In this document: piece after piece, positions 18,764 through 27,530 of the stretch
Position numbering within the stretch: position 1 is the stretch's first letter
How the letters are laid out: every line of letters starts with the position of its first letter
NCBI RefSeq assembly: GCF_006740045.1
Contig: NZ_AP019749.1
Location: forward strand, 3,863,001-3,927,000
Length of the DNA stretch: 64,000 bases
Origin: Comamonas terrigena NBRC 13299
GTDB taxonomy: Bacteria > Pseudomonadota > Gammaproteobacteria > Burkholderiales > Burkholderiaceae_C
Reading direction: 5' to 3'
Made by a program: the position numbers and the translations under genes
The notes under the pieces: model-generated
What the model saw: only the letters and a program-made list of their open reading frames with translations
The model's database searches: none
What the model was told of the DNA's origin: nothing

Positions 18764-18869
18764 TTTTTCGTCTCCTTCTGATCTGACCCCGGTCTGCCCG
18801 GTCCCGCGGGTGATTGGAACATGGCAGCACGCCAGCGGGGGCCAGCGCCGCCCTCCTACAATGCAGGCC

Positions 18870-19991
18870 ATGGCGCAATCCTTTGACGTATGTATCCGTG
18901 GGGCCGGCATTGTGGGCCGCACCCTGGCCCTGTTGCTGGCGCGCGAGCGGCTGCGTGTCGCCCTGGTTGCCACCCCGCCTGCCCCTGACGCAGCGCGCGA
19001 TGTGCGTGCCTATGCGCTCAACACCAGTTCCAGGCAGCTGCTGGCCTCGCTGCGGGTCTGGCCCGACCCCGTCCACGCCACCGCACTGCGCCACATGGAA
19101 GTGTTCGGCGATGAAGGCGGCAGCGTGCATTTCGATGCCGGCGCCCAGTCGGTCGATGCCCTGGGCTGGATCGTCGATGTGCCGGCGCTGGAAAACCGCC
19201 TGGTCGAAGCCGTGCGCTACCAGCCGCTGGTCGAAGTGGTCGAGCGCCCGGTGGACGCCCCGCTGACCGCCATCTGCGAGGGCCGTGCCAGCAGCACACG
19301 CAGCGAATTCGGCGTGGAGTTTGACGTCACCCCCTACCCCCAGCACGCCCTGGCCACGCGCCTGGTCTGCGAAAAGCCGCACGGCCAGGTGGCCCGCCAG
19401 TGGTTCAGCGCCGACGGCATCCTGGCCTTGCTGCCGCTGGACGGGCCCGAAGGCCACACCGTGGCCGTGGTCTGGTCCACCGCTCCCGAAGCCGCCCAGC
19501 AATGGAAAGATGCGGCGCCCACCGATTTCACCACCCGGCTGCAGGAGCTGAGCCAGCACGCCCTGGGCACGCTGGAGCTGCAAGGCCCGCGCCTGACCTG
19601 GCCGCTGCAGCAGGCCGTGGCCCGCCGCTGGAGCGGTGTGCAGCCCGGCAACCCGGCCGCCAGCTGGGTGCTGGCCGGCGACGCCGCCCACAATGTGCAC
19701 CCGCTGGCCGGCCAGGGCCTGAACCTGGGCCTGGCCGATGTGCAGGCCCTGGCGCGCATCCTGCAGGAGCGCGATGCCTGGCGCAGCACCGGCGACAGCA
19801 AGCTGCTGCGCCGCTACGAGCGCGAACGCAAGGCCGGCCTGGCCCCGATGGGACTGGCCATGGACGGGCTGCAGCAGCTGTTCAGCCGGCCCGAAGCGCC
19901 GCTGCAGGCGCTGCGCAACTGGGGCATGCAGGCGTTCGAGCGCAGCGGCCCGCTCAAGGACTGGATGGCCCGCCAGGCCATGGGCCTGTGA
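18870..19991 (+). CDS. UbiH/UbiF/COQ6-family FAD-dependent hydroxylase
   Basis: This 373-residue flavoprotein monooxygenase belongs to the group that hydroxylates the ubiquinone precursor ring. The N-terminal dinucleotide-binding motif GAGIVGRTLALLLA begins at residue 11. The second FAD motif, GDAAHNVHPLAGQGLNLGLAD, and an intact ribose-contact stretch follow near residue 270. Which ring carbon it attacks cannot be told. ATG 18870 gives MAQSFDV; ATG 18861 adds three residues and no SD separates the two. The gene precedes a dsbC-like gene by 94 bp, an arrangement seen in other Comamonadaceae, though no functional link is known. Confidence 0.85.
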   Translation: MAQSFDVCIRGAGIVGRTLALLLARERLRVALVATPPAPDAARDVRAYALNTSSRQLLASLRVWPDPVHATALRHMEVFGDEGGSVHFDAGAQSVDALGWIVDVPALENRLVEAVRYQPLVEVVERPVDAPLTAICEGRASSTRSEFGVEFDVTPYPQHALATRLVCEKPHGQVARQWFSADGILALLPLDGPEGHTVAVVWSTAPEAAQQWKDAAPTDFTTRLQELSQHALGTLELQGPRLTWPLQQAVARRWSGVQPGNPAASWVLAGDAAHNVHPLAGQGLNLGLADVQALARILQERDAWRSTGDSKLLRRYERERKAGLAPMGLAMDGLQQLFSRPEAPLQALRNWGMQAFERSGPLKDWMARQAMGL

Positions 19992-20085
19992 CCCTGGAGG
20001 GCACCTCCCGGCGCTGACCGGGGAACCTTTGCCGCCCAGGCCACCCCAACCCTTTGTTTTTGCCTCTTATTGCACGGTTGTATTC

Positions 20086-20799
20086 ATGAAGCTGATTCCC
20101 TCTGCCCTGCTTGTCGCCGCAGCCCTCACCCTGGGCCTGGGCGCCCATGCCCAGGACGCCAATCTGAAAAAGACCCTGGCCGAGCGCATTCCGCAGCTGG
20201 ACAAGATCGACGAGATCCGCCCCACGCCCATGCAGGGCCTGTACGAGGTGCGCATCGGTACCGACCTGTTCTACACCGATGCCAAGGGCAACTACCTGAT
20301 CCAGGGCGAGCTGATCGACACCAAGGCCCGCCGCAACCTGACCGAAGACCGCATCACCAAGCTGACCGAGGTGCAGTTCAAAGATCTGCCGCTGCAGGAC
20401 GCCTTCACCGTCGTGCGGGGCAAGGGCGAGCGCAAGCTGGCCGTGTTCGAAGACCCGAACTGCGGCTACTGCAAGCGTTTCGAGCGCGACATGCAGAAGG
20501 TGGACAACGTCACCATCTACATGTTCCTCTACCCCATCCTGAGCCCGGACTCGGCCGAGAAATCGCGCAACATCTGGTGCTCCAAGGACAAGGTTACCGC
20601 CTGGCACGACATGATGCTGCGCGACAAGGCACCGGCCGCCGCCAGCTGCGATGTGACGGCCCTGCAGCGCAACCTGGCCCTGGGCAAGAAACACAAGATC
20701 ACCGGCACCCCCACGCTGATCTTTGAAGACAACAGCCGCGTGCCCGGAGCCATCCCGGCTTCCGAGGTGGAAAAACACCTCGCCGCCGCCAAACGCTAA
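20086..20799 (+). CDS. DsbC-like periplasmic disulfide isomerase
   Basis: This 237-residue protein resembles DsbC, which corrects wrong disulfide bonds in the periplasm. A signal peptide (MKLIPSALLVAAALTLGLGAHAQ) is followed by an N-terminal dimerisation domain and a thioredoxin fold with the active site CGYC at residues 126-129 (FEDPNCGYCKRF). Two further cysteines near residues 164 and 186 match the structural pair of DsbC. The cis-Pro loop TGTPTLIF lies near residue 207. No strong SD is seen before ATG 20086. A good terminator follows. Confidence 0.9.
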   Translation: MKLIPSALLVAAALTLGLGAHAQDANLKKTLAERIPQLDKIDEIRPTPMQGLYEVRIGTDLFYTDAKGNYLIQGELIDTKARRNLTEDRITKLTEVQFKDLPLQDAFTVVRGKGERKLAVFEDPNCGYCKRFERDMQKVDNVTIYMFLYPILSPDSAEKSRNIWCSKDKVTAWHDMMLRDKAPAAASCDVTALQRNLALGKKHKITGTPTLIFEDNSRVPGAIPASEVEKHLAAAKR

Positions 20800-20805
20800 G
20801 CCCCT

Positions 20806-20839
20806 GGGGCCTGCCGCCGTGCAGGCCCTGTTCTTTTTT
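20806..20839 (+). terminator. Rho-independent terminator after the dsbC-like gene
   Basis: GGGCCTGC (20807-20814) pairs perfectly with GCAGGCCC (20821-20828) around a 6-nt loop, followed by TGTTCTTTTTT. Confidence 0.75.
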
Positions 20840-20886
20840 GCGGCGCGGCCGCCAGGCACGCCGCCCTCTCTCTCGCCGACGCCGCC

Positions 20887-22812
20887 ATGTCCACATCCCT
20901 CCCCAAAAATACCGCCCCATCGGACCCCAAGCTGTCGGCAGCGGCAGCGCACGCCGTGTCCACCGAGGCCCTGGAGCCGCCCCATGCCCCGCTGCAGTAC
21001 CGGGTGGAAGCCCTGGACCTGCACGCCCACCTGTTTGCCGTGCGCCTGCGCATTGCCGCGCCCCAGGCCGGCCAGCAGCTGTCGCTGCCGGTGTGGATTC
21101 CGGGCAGCTACCTGGTGCGCGAATTCGCCAAGAACCTGCAAGGGCTGAAGGCGACCCAGGGCCGCAAGGCCATTTCCGTGCAGCAGCTGGACAAGCACCG
21201 CTGGCAGCTCGACTGCAAGGCCGGCCAGCCGGTGGAGCTGCACTGGCAGGTCTGCGCCTATGACACCTCGGTGCGCACCGCCTGGCTCGACAGCCGGCGC
21301 GGCTTTTTCAACGGCACCAGCCTGCTGCTGCGTGTGCATGGCCAGGAGCGCACCCCGCATGCATTGGAAATCGCCCGCTCTGCCGCCACCCCGGCCGACT
21401 GGCTGCTGGCCACGGGCCTGACACCCCATGCGGTGGACGCCCAGGGCTTTGGCCACTATCTGGCGGCCGACTATGACGAGCTGGTGGACTGCCCGGTGGA
21501 ACTGGGCGCCTTCTGGCAGGGCCGCTTCACCGCCTGTGGCGTGCCCCACCGCTTTGTGGTGGCCGGCGCCCCGGCCAGCTTTGACGGCGACAAGCTGCTG
21601 CGCGACACCCAGACCATCTGCGAAGAGGAAATCCGTTTCTGGCATGGCAAGGGCAAGAAGCCGCCGCACCGCAGCTACGTGTTCATGCTCAATGCCACGG
21701 ACGACAACTACGGCGGGCTGGAACACCGCAACTCCACCGCGCTGATCTGCGGCCGGCGCGACCTCCCGCGCAGCGCCAGCGCCCTGGGCGAAGGCGGCAA
21801 GCAACCCGAGGGCTACACCACACTGCTGGGCCTGATCAGCCACGAGTACTTCCACACCTGGAACGTCAAGCGCCTGCGCCCGGCCGAATTTGCCCGCTAC
21901 GACTACAACGCCGAGAACTACACCCAGCTGCTGTGGTTCTTCGAAGGCTTCACCAGCTACTACGACGACCTGCTGCTGCGCCGTGCCGGCCTGATCGACA
22001 ACGCCCAGTACCTGGCCCTGCTGACCAAGACCATCAACCAGGTGCAGCAGACGCCCGGTCGCCAGGTGCAGAGCGTGGCGCAGTCCAGCTGGGACGCCTG
22101 GGTCAAGTACTACCGCCAGGACGAGAACACCGCCAACGCCACCGTCAGCTACTACACCAAGGGCTCGCTGGTGGCCCTGTGCCTGGACCTGGCACTGCGC
22201 CGCGAAGGTCCGGTCACGCTGGACCAGGTGATGCGCGGCCTGTGGACCCGCTGCCACGGCGGCCCGATGGCCGAGGCCGATGTGCTGGCCGTGCTGCAGG
22301 AGCTGACGGGCCGCAGCTGGGAAACCGAAATCGCCCAGTGGGTGCACGGCACCGGCGAGCTGCCGCTGGCCGAACTGCTGGCCGCCCACGGCGTGCTGCT
22401 GCAGGCCGACCGCCCGGCCCTGGCCCAGCAACTGGGCCTGCGCGTGCAGGACAAGCGCAGCGTGCTGATCAAGACCGTGCTGCGCGGCGGCCTGGCCGAA
22501 CAGGCGGGCCTGATGGCCGGCGACGAATGGCTGGGCGTGGAGCGCGCAGGCGGCGACGGCTGGCGCCTGAGCAAGCTGCAGGACCTGCCGCTCTACACCC
22601 GCCCGGGCGAGGTGGTGACGGCCCTGGTCGCCCGCGACCACCAGCTGCTGCGCCTGTCGCTGCAATTGCCGGCTGCGGCCAAGGCGGCCGCCCGGCCGGC
22701 GCTCAAGCGCTCGGGCAAATCGCCGGCAGCGCCCGACACGGAAACGCCGGCCAACATCAAGCTGGGCATGCAGGATGCCGCCGTGGCCGCCAAATGGCTG
22801 GCGGCACAGTGA
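20887..22812 (+). CDS. M61-family metallopeptidase with PDZ domain
   Basis: This 641-residue protein matches the M61 glycyl aminopeptidase family. An N-terminal beta-rich domain (WIPGSYLVREF near residue 75) precedes a zinc peptidase domain with HEYFH at residues 319-323, where His319, Glu320 and His323 are zinc ligand, base and ligand, and the third ligand Glu is expected in WFFEGFTSYYDD. A C-terminal PDZ-like domain spans about residues 515-600. No signal peptide is evident, so a cytosolic location is likely. Length and domain order are normal for the family. The physiological substrate is unknown. Confidence 0.87.
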   Translation: MSTSLPKNTAPSDPKLSAAAAHAVSTEALEPPHAPLQYRVEALDLHAHLFAVRLRIAAPQAGQQLSLPVWIPGSYLVREFAKNLQGLKATQGRKAISVQQLDKHRWQLDCKAGQPVELHWQVCAYDTSVRTAWLDSRRGFFNGTSLLLRVHGQERTPHALEIARSAATPADWLLATGLTPHAVDAQGFGHYLAADYDELVDCPVELGAFWQGRFTACGVPHRFVVAGAPASFDGDKLLRDTQTICEEEIRFWHGKGKKPPHRSYVFMLNATDDNYGGLEHRNSTALICGRRDLPRSASALGEGGKQPEGYTTLLGLISHEYFHTWNVKRLRPAEFARYDYNAENYTQLLWFFEGFTSYYDDLLLRRAGLIDNAQYLALLTKTINQVQQTPGRQVQSVAQSSWDAWVKYYRQDENTANATVSYYTKGSLVALCLDLALRREGPVTLDQVMRGLWTRCHGGPMAEADVLAVLQELTGRSWETEIAQWVHGTGELPLAELLAAHGVLLQADRPALAQQLGLRVQDKRSVLIKTVLRGGLAEQAGLMAGDEWLGVERAGGDGWRLSKLQDLPLYTRPGEVVTALVARDHQLLRLSLQLPAAAKAAARPALKRSGKSPAAPDTETPANIKLGMQDAAVAAKWLAAQ

Positions 22813-22935
22813 AGCGCTGCCTGCCCGCCAGCGCCGCTGTTTCAGGGTCTGGCCGTAGGTGACTGTACGGACGGGCGGCTTGGGTATAGTTTCTCCATCC
22901 ACCCGTCCTATAAACATACCTACGGAGATAGCCCC

Positions 22936-23715
22936 TTGGCCTACGAAACCATCGAAGTCCGCGTCGAAGCGGACAAAGTCGGCGTCATCACCCTGAACCG
23001 CCCCAAGCAGCTCAACGCCCTGAACGACCAGCTGATGAACGAGCTGGGCGAGGCGCTGAAGGCCTTCGAGGCGGACGAAAAGATCGGCTGCATGGTCATC
23101 ACCGGCAGCGAGAAAGCCTTTGCGGCCGGCGCCGACATCAGCGCCATGGCCAAGTACAGCTTTGCCGATGCCTACCGCGGTGACTTCATCACCCGCAACT
23201 GGGAAACCATCCGCAGCATCCGCAAGCCCGTGATCGCCGCCGTCAGCGGCTTTGCCCTGGGCGGTGGCTGCGAGCTGGCGATGATGTGCGACTTCATCAT
23301 CGCCGCCGACAACGCCAAGTTCGGCCAGCCCGAAATCAAGCTGGGCGTGATCCCCGGCGCCGGCGGTACGCAGCGCCTGCCCCGCGCCATCAGCAAGAGC
23401 AAGGCCATGGACATGTGCCTGACGGCCCGCATGATGGACGCCGCCGAGGCCGAGCGCAGCGGTCTGGTCAGCCGCGTGGTGCCGCTGGACAAGCTGATGG
23501 AAGAAACGCTGGCCGCAGCCATCACCATCAGCGGCTTCTCGCAGATCACAGTGATGGCCGCCAAGGAAGCCGTGAACCGCGCCTATGAAGGCCAGCTCTC
23601 CGACGGCCTGATGTTCGAGCGCCGCCTGTTCCATTCCCTGTTTGCCACCCAGGACCAGAAGGAAGGCATGGACGCTTTCCTGAACAAGCGCCCGGCGAAC
23701 TTTACCAACCAATAA
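22936..23715 (+). CDS. Enoyl-CoA hydratase
   Basis: This 259-residue crotonase-fold enzyme adds water to trans-2-enoyl-CoA in fatty-acid beta-oxidation. The oxyanion-hole segment AGADISAMA (about residues 64-72), [11 protein letters not shown] (about 109-119), and the paired catalytic glutamates in CELAM and in [15 protein letters not shown] are all present. The start is TTG 22936, with GGAG at 22924-22927 and conserved protein from the first codon. A candidate -10 element TATAGT sits at 22885-22890 without a good -35. The stop lies only 26 bp before the tRNA-Met gene, whose promoter overlaps the end of this gene. Confidence 0.93.
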   Translation: MAYETIEVRVEADKVGVITLNRPKQLNALNDQLMNELGEALKAFEADEKIGCMVITGSEKAFAAGADISAMAKYSFADAYRGDFITRNWETIRSIRKPVIAAVSGFALGGGCELAMMCDFIIAADNAKFGQPEIKLGVIPGAGGTQRLPRAISKSKAMDMCLTARMMDAAEAERSGLVSRVVPLDKLMEETLAAAITISGFSQITVMAAKEAVNRAYEGQLSDGLMFERRLFHSLFATQDQKEGMDAFLNKRPANFTNQ

Positions 23716-23730
23716 AAGCTGGTATATAAT
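23702..23730 (+). promoter_or_regulatory. sigma70 promoter of tRNA-Met copy 1
   Basis: The -35 hexamer TTACCA (23702-23707) and a perfect -10 TATAAT (23725-23730) are 17 bp apart. Transcription should begin near 23737, five bases before the mature tRNA. The -35 lies inside the last codons of the enoyl-CoA hydratase gene. Confidence 0.7.
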
Positions 23731-23741
23731 TTCTGTCTGTC

Positions 23742-23818
23742 GGTCGTATAGCTCAGTTGGTTAGAGCGCAGCATTCATAATGCTGATGTCGTAGGTTCAA
23801 GTCCCACTACGACCACCA
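23742..23818 (+). tRNA. tRNA-Met(CAT), copy 1
   Basis: This 77-nt cloverleaf has the acceptor stem GGTCGTA/TACGACC, a D-arm with AGCTCAGTTGGTTAGAGC, the anticodon loop TTCATAA (CAT), T-arm GTTCAAGTC and encoded CCA. The Watson-Crick first acceptor pair and overall sequence fit elongator tRNA-Met; tRNA-Ile2 with a lysidine-modified CAT anticodon is the alternative. Confidence 0.93.
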
Positions 23819-23827
23819 GAATCCCTG

Positions 23828-23859
23828 AAACCCGCAATGCGCAAGCCTTGCGGGTTTTT
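23828..23859 (+). terminator. Terminator of tRNA-Met copy 1
   Basis: AAACCCGCAA (23828-23837) pairs with TTGCGGGTTT (23848-23857), followed by further T residues. The same hairpin recurs after the second tRNA-Met. Confidence 0.85.
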
Positions 23860-24026
23860 CTTTGCCTGCACGCTGTGCGGTGCTTTGCCGCCCCTGCGCC
23901 GTGGCGGGGCGCAGCCCCGGCAAGGGCATGGCGCTGCAGACCGGGCTGCTGCGCAGCGACCGGACACAAAAAATTGCCCACTTTCGTGCGGGGCCACCTT
24001 TTTTCCCCCTAGAATCGCGCCCTGTC

Positions 24027-24103
24027 GGTCGTATAGCTCAGTTGGTTAGAGCGCAGCATTCATAATGCTGATGTCGTAGGTTCAAGTCCCACTACGACCA
24101 CCA
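24027..24103 (+). tRNA. tRNA-Met(CAT), copy 2
   Basis: It is identical to the copy 285 bp upstream over all 77 nt, including CCA. A -10-like TAGAAT lies at 24010-24015, but no clear -35 is present. It has its own terminator. Confidence 0.93.
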
Positions 24104-24111
24104 GGACACCC

Positions 24112-24146
24112 AAAACCCGCAGTGCGCAAGCCCTGCGGGTTTTTTC
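24112..24146 (+). terminator. Terminator of tRNA-Met copy 2
   Basis: AAACCCGCAG (24113-24122) pairs with CTGCGGGTTT (24133-24142), with a T-run to 24145. It differs from the copy-1 terminator by a compensatory base-pair change at the stem base next to the loop. Confidence 0.85.
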
Positions 24147-24834
24147 TTGCGTGTGCGGCCTAGCCGCCCCTGCCATACACAGTAGCCATCCGCACGCCGT
24201 CATCCAGGCAAGCGCCCCAGCACCAGTACAGCAAGTTCGAAACCGCTATCTACACCGGCTGCCGTTTGTCAGCAATGGACTACAGCCCTGGCTTTTGCAG
24301 CACCTGCGGCCGATCCGGTCTACGGCACCGGCCTGCAAGCCGGTGGTTACCGACTGGACCACAAGACGTTACAAGTCGGGTGACCGGCTTATCTCGGCGG
24401 ATGGTGTTGGCGATGACTGCCGGCTCCCGACACACACCGTAGCGCTGCCCAGAAAAACAATAAATACCTTCATTTTCAACAACTTGCAATACCAACCCAT
24501 GCATGCAACGGGACGCCATTTGGTGGATTTCGCAAAGCTACATAAAGAGCGCATCCGCTGGATTGACGTCTTTTTGTAACATTTATCCACGTATCGATGT
24601 GCGCTACGAGCCGGTACAGTCTGTCCCTGTCAATGCCATGAAGATGGCCGCCATGTCAGATAAATTCCTACACGCAAGGTGAGGGAACCAGACTCCGCGC
24701 ACCGACGCACCCTGACTTCAGTTCCCCCATTGGGTTCTTCACAATCCATTCCATCAGATCGACAACAGCGCAAGACCGCAGCGATCTGAAAGACCAATCA
24801 CTTTTGACTGGACTCCAAAGGAAAGGAACACCCA
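24147..24834. promoter_or_regulatory. Long upstream region of flhDC
   Basis: No gene is supported in these 690 bp; an open frame at 24151-24579 has no SD and unusual composition. The stretch is clearly richer in A and T than its surroundings, as is common for flhDC control regions. A weak sigma70-like pair, TTGACG (24563-24568) and TATCCA (24584-24589) with 15-bp spacing, would give a leader of about 240 nt. The SD of flhD (GGAAAGGA) lies at its end. Operators cannot be assigned from sequence alone. Confidence 0.45.
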
Positions 24835-25161
24835 ATGAACAACGACCAACTGCTCGCCGAGATCCGTGAAGCCAACCTCACCTACCTGATGCTGGCGCAA
24901 ACCCTGATCCGCCAAGACAAGGCAGAAGCCGTGTTCCGTCTGGGCCTTAATGAAGACGCCTGCGACATCCTGGGTGCCCTCTCCGCCGCACAAGTTCTGA
25001 AGCTCGCCTCCCGCAACACCTTGCTGTGCAGCTTCCGTGTGGACGACGAACTGGTCTGGAGCCTGCTGACCAACCACAGCAGCAACAAGATCGGCAACGA
25101 AGCCACCAACACGCTGCACGCCAACATCCTGATGGCCAGCCGCGTCTCCGAAGTGCTGTAA
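24835..25161 (+). CDS. flhD: Flagellar master regulator subunit FlhD
   Basis: FlhD (108 aa) combines with FlhC into the hetero-hexamer that activates class II flagellar promoters. The protein is almost entirely helical, with the family start LLAEIREANLTYLMLAQTLIR and the block SRNTLLCSFRVDDELVW (near residues 60-75), which includes the dimer-forming cysteine region. Length is typical. ATG 24835 has the SD GGAAAGGA at good spacing. flhC follows 45 bp downstream, so both form one operon. Confidence 0.96.
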   Translation: MNNDQLLAEIREANLTYLMLAQTLIRQDKAEAVFRLGLNEDACDILGALSAAQVLKLASRNTLLCSFRVDDELVWSLLTNHSSNKIGNEATNTLHANILMASRVSEVL

Positions 25162-25206
25162 GGCACACGCTGATTGCCCCACGCAACCACACACGGAGAA
25201 ACCACC

Positions 25207-25749
25207 ATGGCCACCACCACCAAGAGCGTGCTGAACGAGTCCAAGCAGATCGAACGCGCTGCCATGCTGATCGGCATGGGCGCCCGCATGCAGGTGCTCG
25301 AGTCCGAAACCACGCTGTCGTATGAGCGCCTGATCCGCCTCTACAAGGAAATCGCAGGCAAGTCGCCGTCCAAAGGCCAGCTGCCGTTTTCCACCGACTG
25401 GTTCCTGACCTGGCAAGAAAACATCCACAGCTCGCTGTTCCTGAACATCTACGAATACCTGTCCAAGGGTGTGGAGCTGGATGCAGTGGAGCAACTGACC
25501 AAGGCCTACCGCCTCTACAGCGAACAGATCGAAGCCGCCGGCCTGGATCTGATGCTGTCCTTCACCCGCGCCTGGCGCCTGGTGAAGTTCGTGGACGCCA
25601 ATATGCTGACCCGCACCAAGTGCTCCAAGTGCTCCGGCATGTTTGTGACCGAACCCTATGAAAACGCACGCCACTACGAATGTGGCCTGTGCAACCCGCC
25701 GGCCCGTGCCGGCAAGAGCAAGAGCGCAGGTGCGCTGATGCTCCACTGA
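25207..25749 (+). CDS. flhC: Flagellar master regulator subunit FlhC
   Basis: FlhC (180 aa) is the DNA-contacting, zinc-binding partner of FlhD. Four cysteines at residues 139, 142, 159 and 162 (TKCSKC and YECGLC) form the zinc site. The central segment FSTDWFLTWQENIHSSLFLNI is cut here to its core, TDWFLTW, which is a family hallmark. The SD GGAG lies 7 bases before ATG 25207. A terminator follows 43 bp after the stop. In many relatives motAB follow flhC; here the next gene is ffh on the opposite strand. Confidence 0.96.
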   Translation: MATTTKSVLNESKQIERAAMLIGMGARMQVLESETTLSYERLIRLYKEIAGKSPSKGQLPFSTDWFLTWQENIHSSLFLNIYEYLSKGVELDAVEQLTKAYRLYSEQIEAAGLDLMLSFTRAWRLVKFVDANMLTRTKCSKCSGMFVTEPYENARHYECGLCNPPARAGKSKSAGALMLH

Positions 25750-25792
25750 TTCACCCGTTCCCCTTTGGAAAACTCAACGCTTTCCGATTCAT

Positions 25793-25824
25793 ACCGCCCC
25801 GTCGCAAGACCGGGCGGTTTTTTT
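25793..25824 (+). terminator. Terminator of flhDC
   Basis: ACCGCCC (25793-25799) pairs with GGGCGGT (25812-25818) and is followed by seven T residues. Confidence 0.85.
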
Positions 25825-26064
25825 ATGGGCGCCTGAAATAAAGGCGACGGGCGCACCGCATCTCCTACAGCGTGCTTCGCAGCGCCCGCTGCTCGTATCC
25901 GGCACAAGCGCTGGCACCGCCAAGGCGGCAGATAACGTCACATCCAGGTCCACCGCACGCCCCAGCGCCCTGTGGCTCGATCGCCAGCCCAGCCGCCAGA
26001 ACTCGGTCTGGTCATCCGCCGCAGCACGGCGGCACAGACCGCCGGCCCCCACCAAGCGGGCATG
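25825..26064. other. Intergenic region between the flhC and ffh terminators
   Basis: I see no supported gene, RNA or repeat in these 240 bp. Open frames on both strands have no SD and no recognisable protein. Confidence 0.5.
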
Positions 26065-26088
26065 AAAAAGGCGCCTGTTGCAGGCGCC
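26065..26088 (-). terminator. Terminator of ffh
   Basis: On the minus strand GGCGCCTG pairs with CAGGCGCC around a 3-nt loop (plus-strand 26070-26088) and is followed by TTTTT (26069-26065). It lies 50 bp after the ffh stop. Confidence 0.85.
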
Positions 26089-26138
26089 TGGTACACACAC
26101 CGCGCTGCCATGCAGACAGCGCAGGCAGCCAAGAAGGC

Positions 26139-27530
26139 TCAGAACGGCAGCTTGGGCATGCCACCGCCACCCATCATGCCCTTCATGGCTTTCATGCCAC
26201 CCATCTTCTTCATCATCTTCATCAAGCCGCCGCCCTTCATCTTCTTCATCATGGTCTGCATCTGCTCGAACTCCTTAAGCAGGCGGTTCACTTCCTGCAC
26301 CTGCACGCCTGCGCCGTCGGCAATGCGCTTCTTGCGGGTGGCCTTGATGATTTCGGGTTTCTTGCGCTCCCTGGCGGTCATGGAGCAGATGATGCCTTCC
26401 TTGCGCTTGATTTCGCGCTCGGCCTTGTCCATGTCCACGGCGCCGGCCTTGGCGGTCAGCTCGGAAGGCAGCTTGTCCATCAGCGTGGACAGACCGCCCA
26501 TCTGCTTCATCTGCTGGATCTGGGCCAGAAAGTCGTTCAGGTCAAACCCGTCGCCACTCTTGACCTTTTCGGCCAGCTTCTGCGCGGCCTCCATGTCCAC
26601 GCCCTTGGTGACCTGCTCCACCAGGGCCACGATATCCCCCATGCCCAGCACGCGCTGGGCGTGGCGGTCGGCATCGAACACTTCCAGGCCGTCGATCTTT
26701 TCGGACACACCGGCAAACTTGATGGGCGCACCGGTGATCTGGCGCACCGACAGGGCCGCACCACCGCGCGAGTCACCATCCAGCTTGGTCAGCACGATAC
26801 CGGTCAGCGGCAGCGCTTCCTTGAAGGCCTTGGCGGTGTTGATCGCATCCTGGCCCTGCATGGCATCGACCACGAACAGGGTTTCGACCGGCTTCAAGGT
26901 GGCATGCAGGTCCTTGATTTCGGCCATCAACAGCTCGTCAATGGCCAGGCGACCGGCCGTGTCCACCAGCAGCACGTCGAAGAAATGCTTCTTGGCGTAG
27001 TCCAGCGCAGCCACGGCAATGTCGTGCGGCTTCTGGTCGGGCGTGGAGGGGAACCATTCGGCACCGGCCTGGGCGGTGACGGTCTTGAGCTGTTCGATGG
27101 CCGCAGGGCGGTACACGTCACCCGAGACCGTCAGCACCTTCTTCTTGCGCTTTTCGATCAGGTGCTTGGCCAGCTTGGCGGTGGTCGTGGTTTTACCGGC
27201 ACCTTGCAGGCCGGCCATCAGGATGATGGCCGGCGGCTGGGCATTCAGGTTGATGTCGGCCACGCCCTCGCCCATGGTGGCGGAGAGTTCGGCATTCACG
27301 ATGCCCACCAGGGCCTGACCGGGCTTCAGACTGCCCAGCACCTCCTGGCCCAGCGCCTTTTCCTTGACCCGGGCGATGAAGTCGCGCACCACGGGCAGGG
27401 CCACGTCGGCTTCCAGCAGGGCCATGCGCACTTCGCGCAGCATGTCCTGCACATTGGATTCGGTGATGCGGGCCTGGCCCCGCATCTCCTTGACGAGTCG
27501 CGAGAGTTTGTCGGTGAGTGCGGATGCCAT
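26139..27530 (-). CDS. ffh: Signal recognition particle protein Ffh
   Basis: Ffh (463 aa) is the GTPase that binds signal sequences and 4.5S RNA and delivers inner-membrane proteins to FtsY. It has the N helical bundle, the G domain with the P-loop GLQGAGKTTTTAK (near residue 105) and DTAGR, and a C-terminal M domain rich in methionine (EQMQTMMKKMKGGGLMKMM and onward) that forms the signal-peptide groove. ATG 27530 starts at the conserved MASALTDKLSRL; the open frame extends 36 codons upstream without conservation. It is divergent from a ypjD-like gene, the neighbour it has in many proteobacteria. Confidence 0.97.
   Translation of the reverse strand: MASALTDKLSRLVKEMRGQARITESNVQDMLREVRMALLEADVALPVVRDFIARVKEKALGQEVLGSLKPGQALVGIVNAELSATMGEGVADINLNAQPPAIILMAGLQGAGKTTTTAKLAKHLIEKRKKKVLTVSGDVYRPAAIEQLKTVTAQAGAEWFPSTPDQKPHDIAVAALDYAKKHFFDVLLVDTAGRLAIDELLMAEIKDLHATLKPVETLFVVDAMQGQDAINTAKAFKEALPLTGIVLTKLDGDSRGGAALSVRQITGAPIKFAGVSEKIDGLEVFDADRHAQRVLGMGDIVALVEQVTKGVDMEAAQKLAEKVKSGDGFDLNDFLAQIQQMKQMGGLSTLMDKLPSELTAKAGAVDMDKAEREIKRKEGIICSMTARERKKPEIIKATRKKRIADGAGVQVQEVNRLLKEFEQMQTMMKKMKGGGLMKMMKKMGGMKAMKGMMGGGGMPKLPF

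Noticed and set aside
19954-23712. A 1252-codon open frame on the minus strand opposite the dsbC-like, M61 and enoyl-CoA hydratase genes
   Set aside because: It is antisense to three well-supported genes; long stop-free antisense frames are expected with this GC-rich codon use. The protein has no recognisable domain.
24151-24579. A 142-codon frame between tRNA-Met and flhD
   Set aside because: No SD, codon use unlike neighbours, lies in AT-richer regulatory DNA and gives no recognisable protein.
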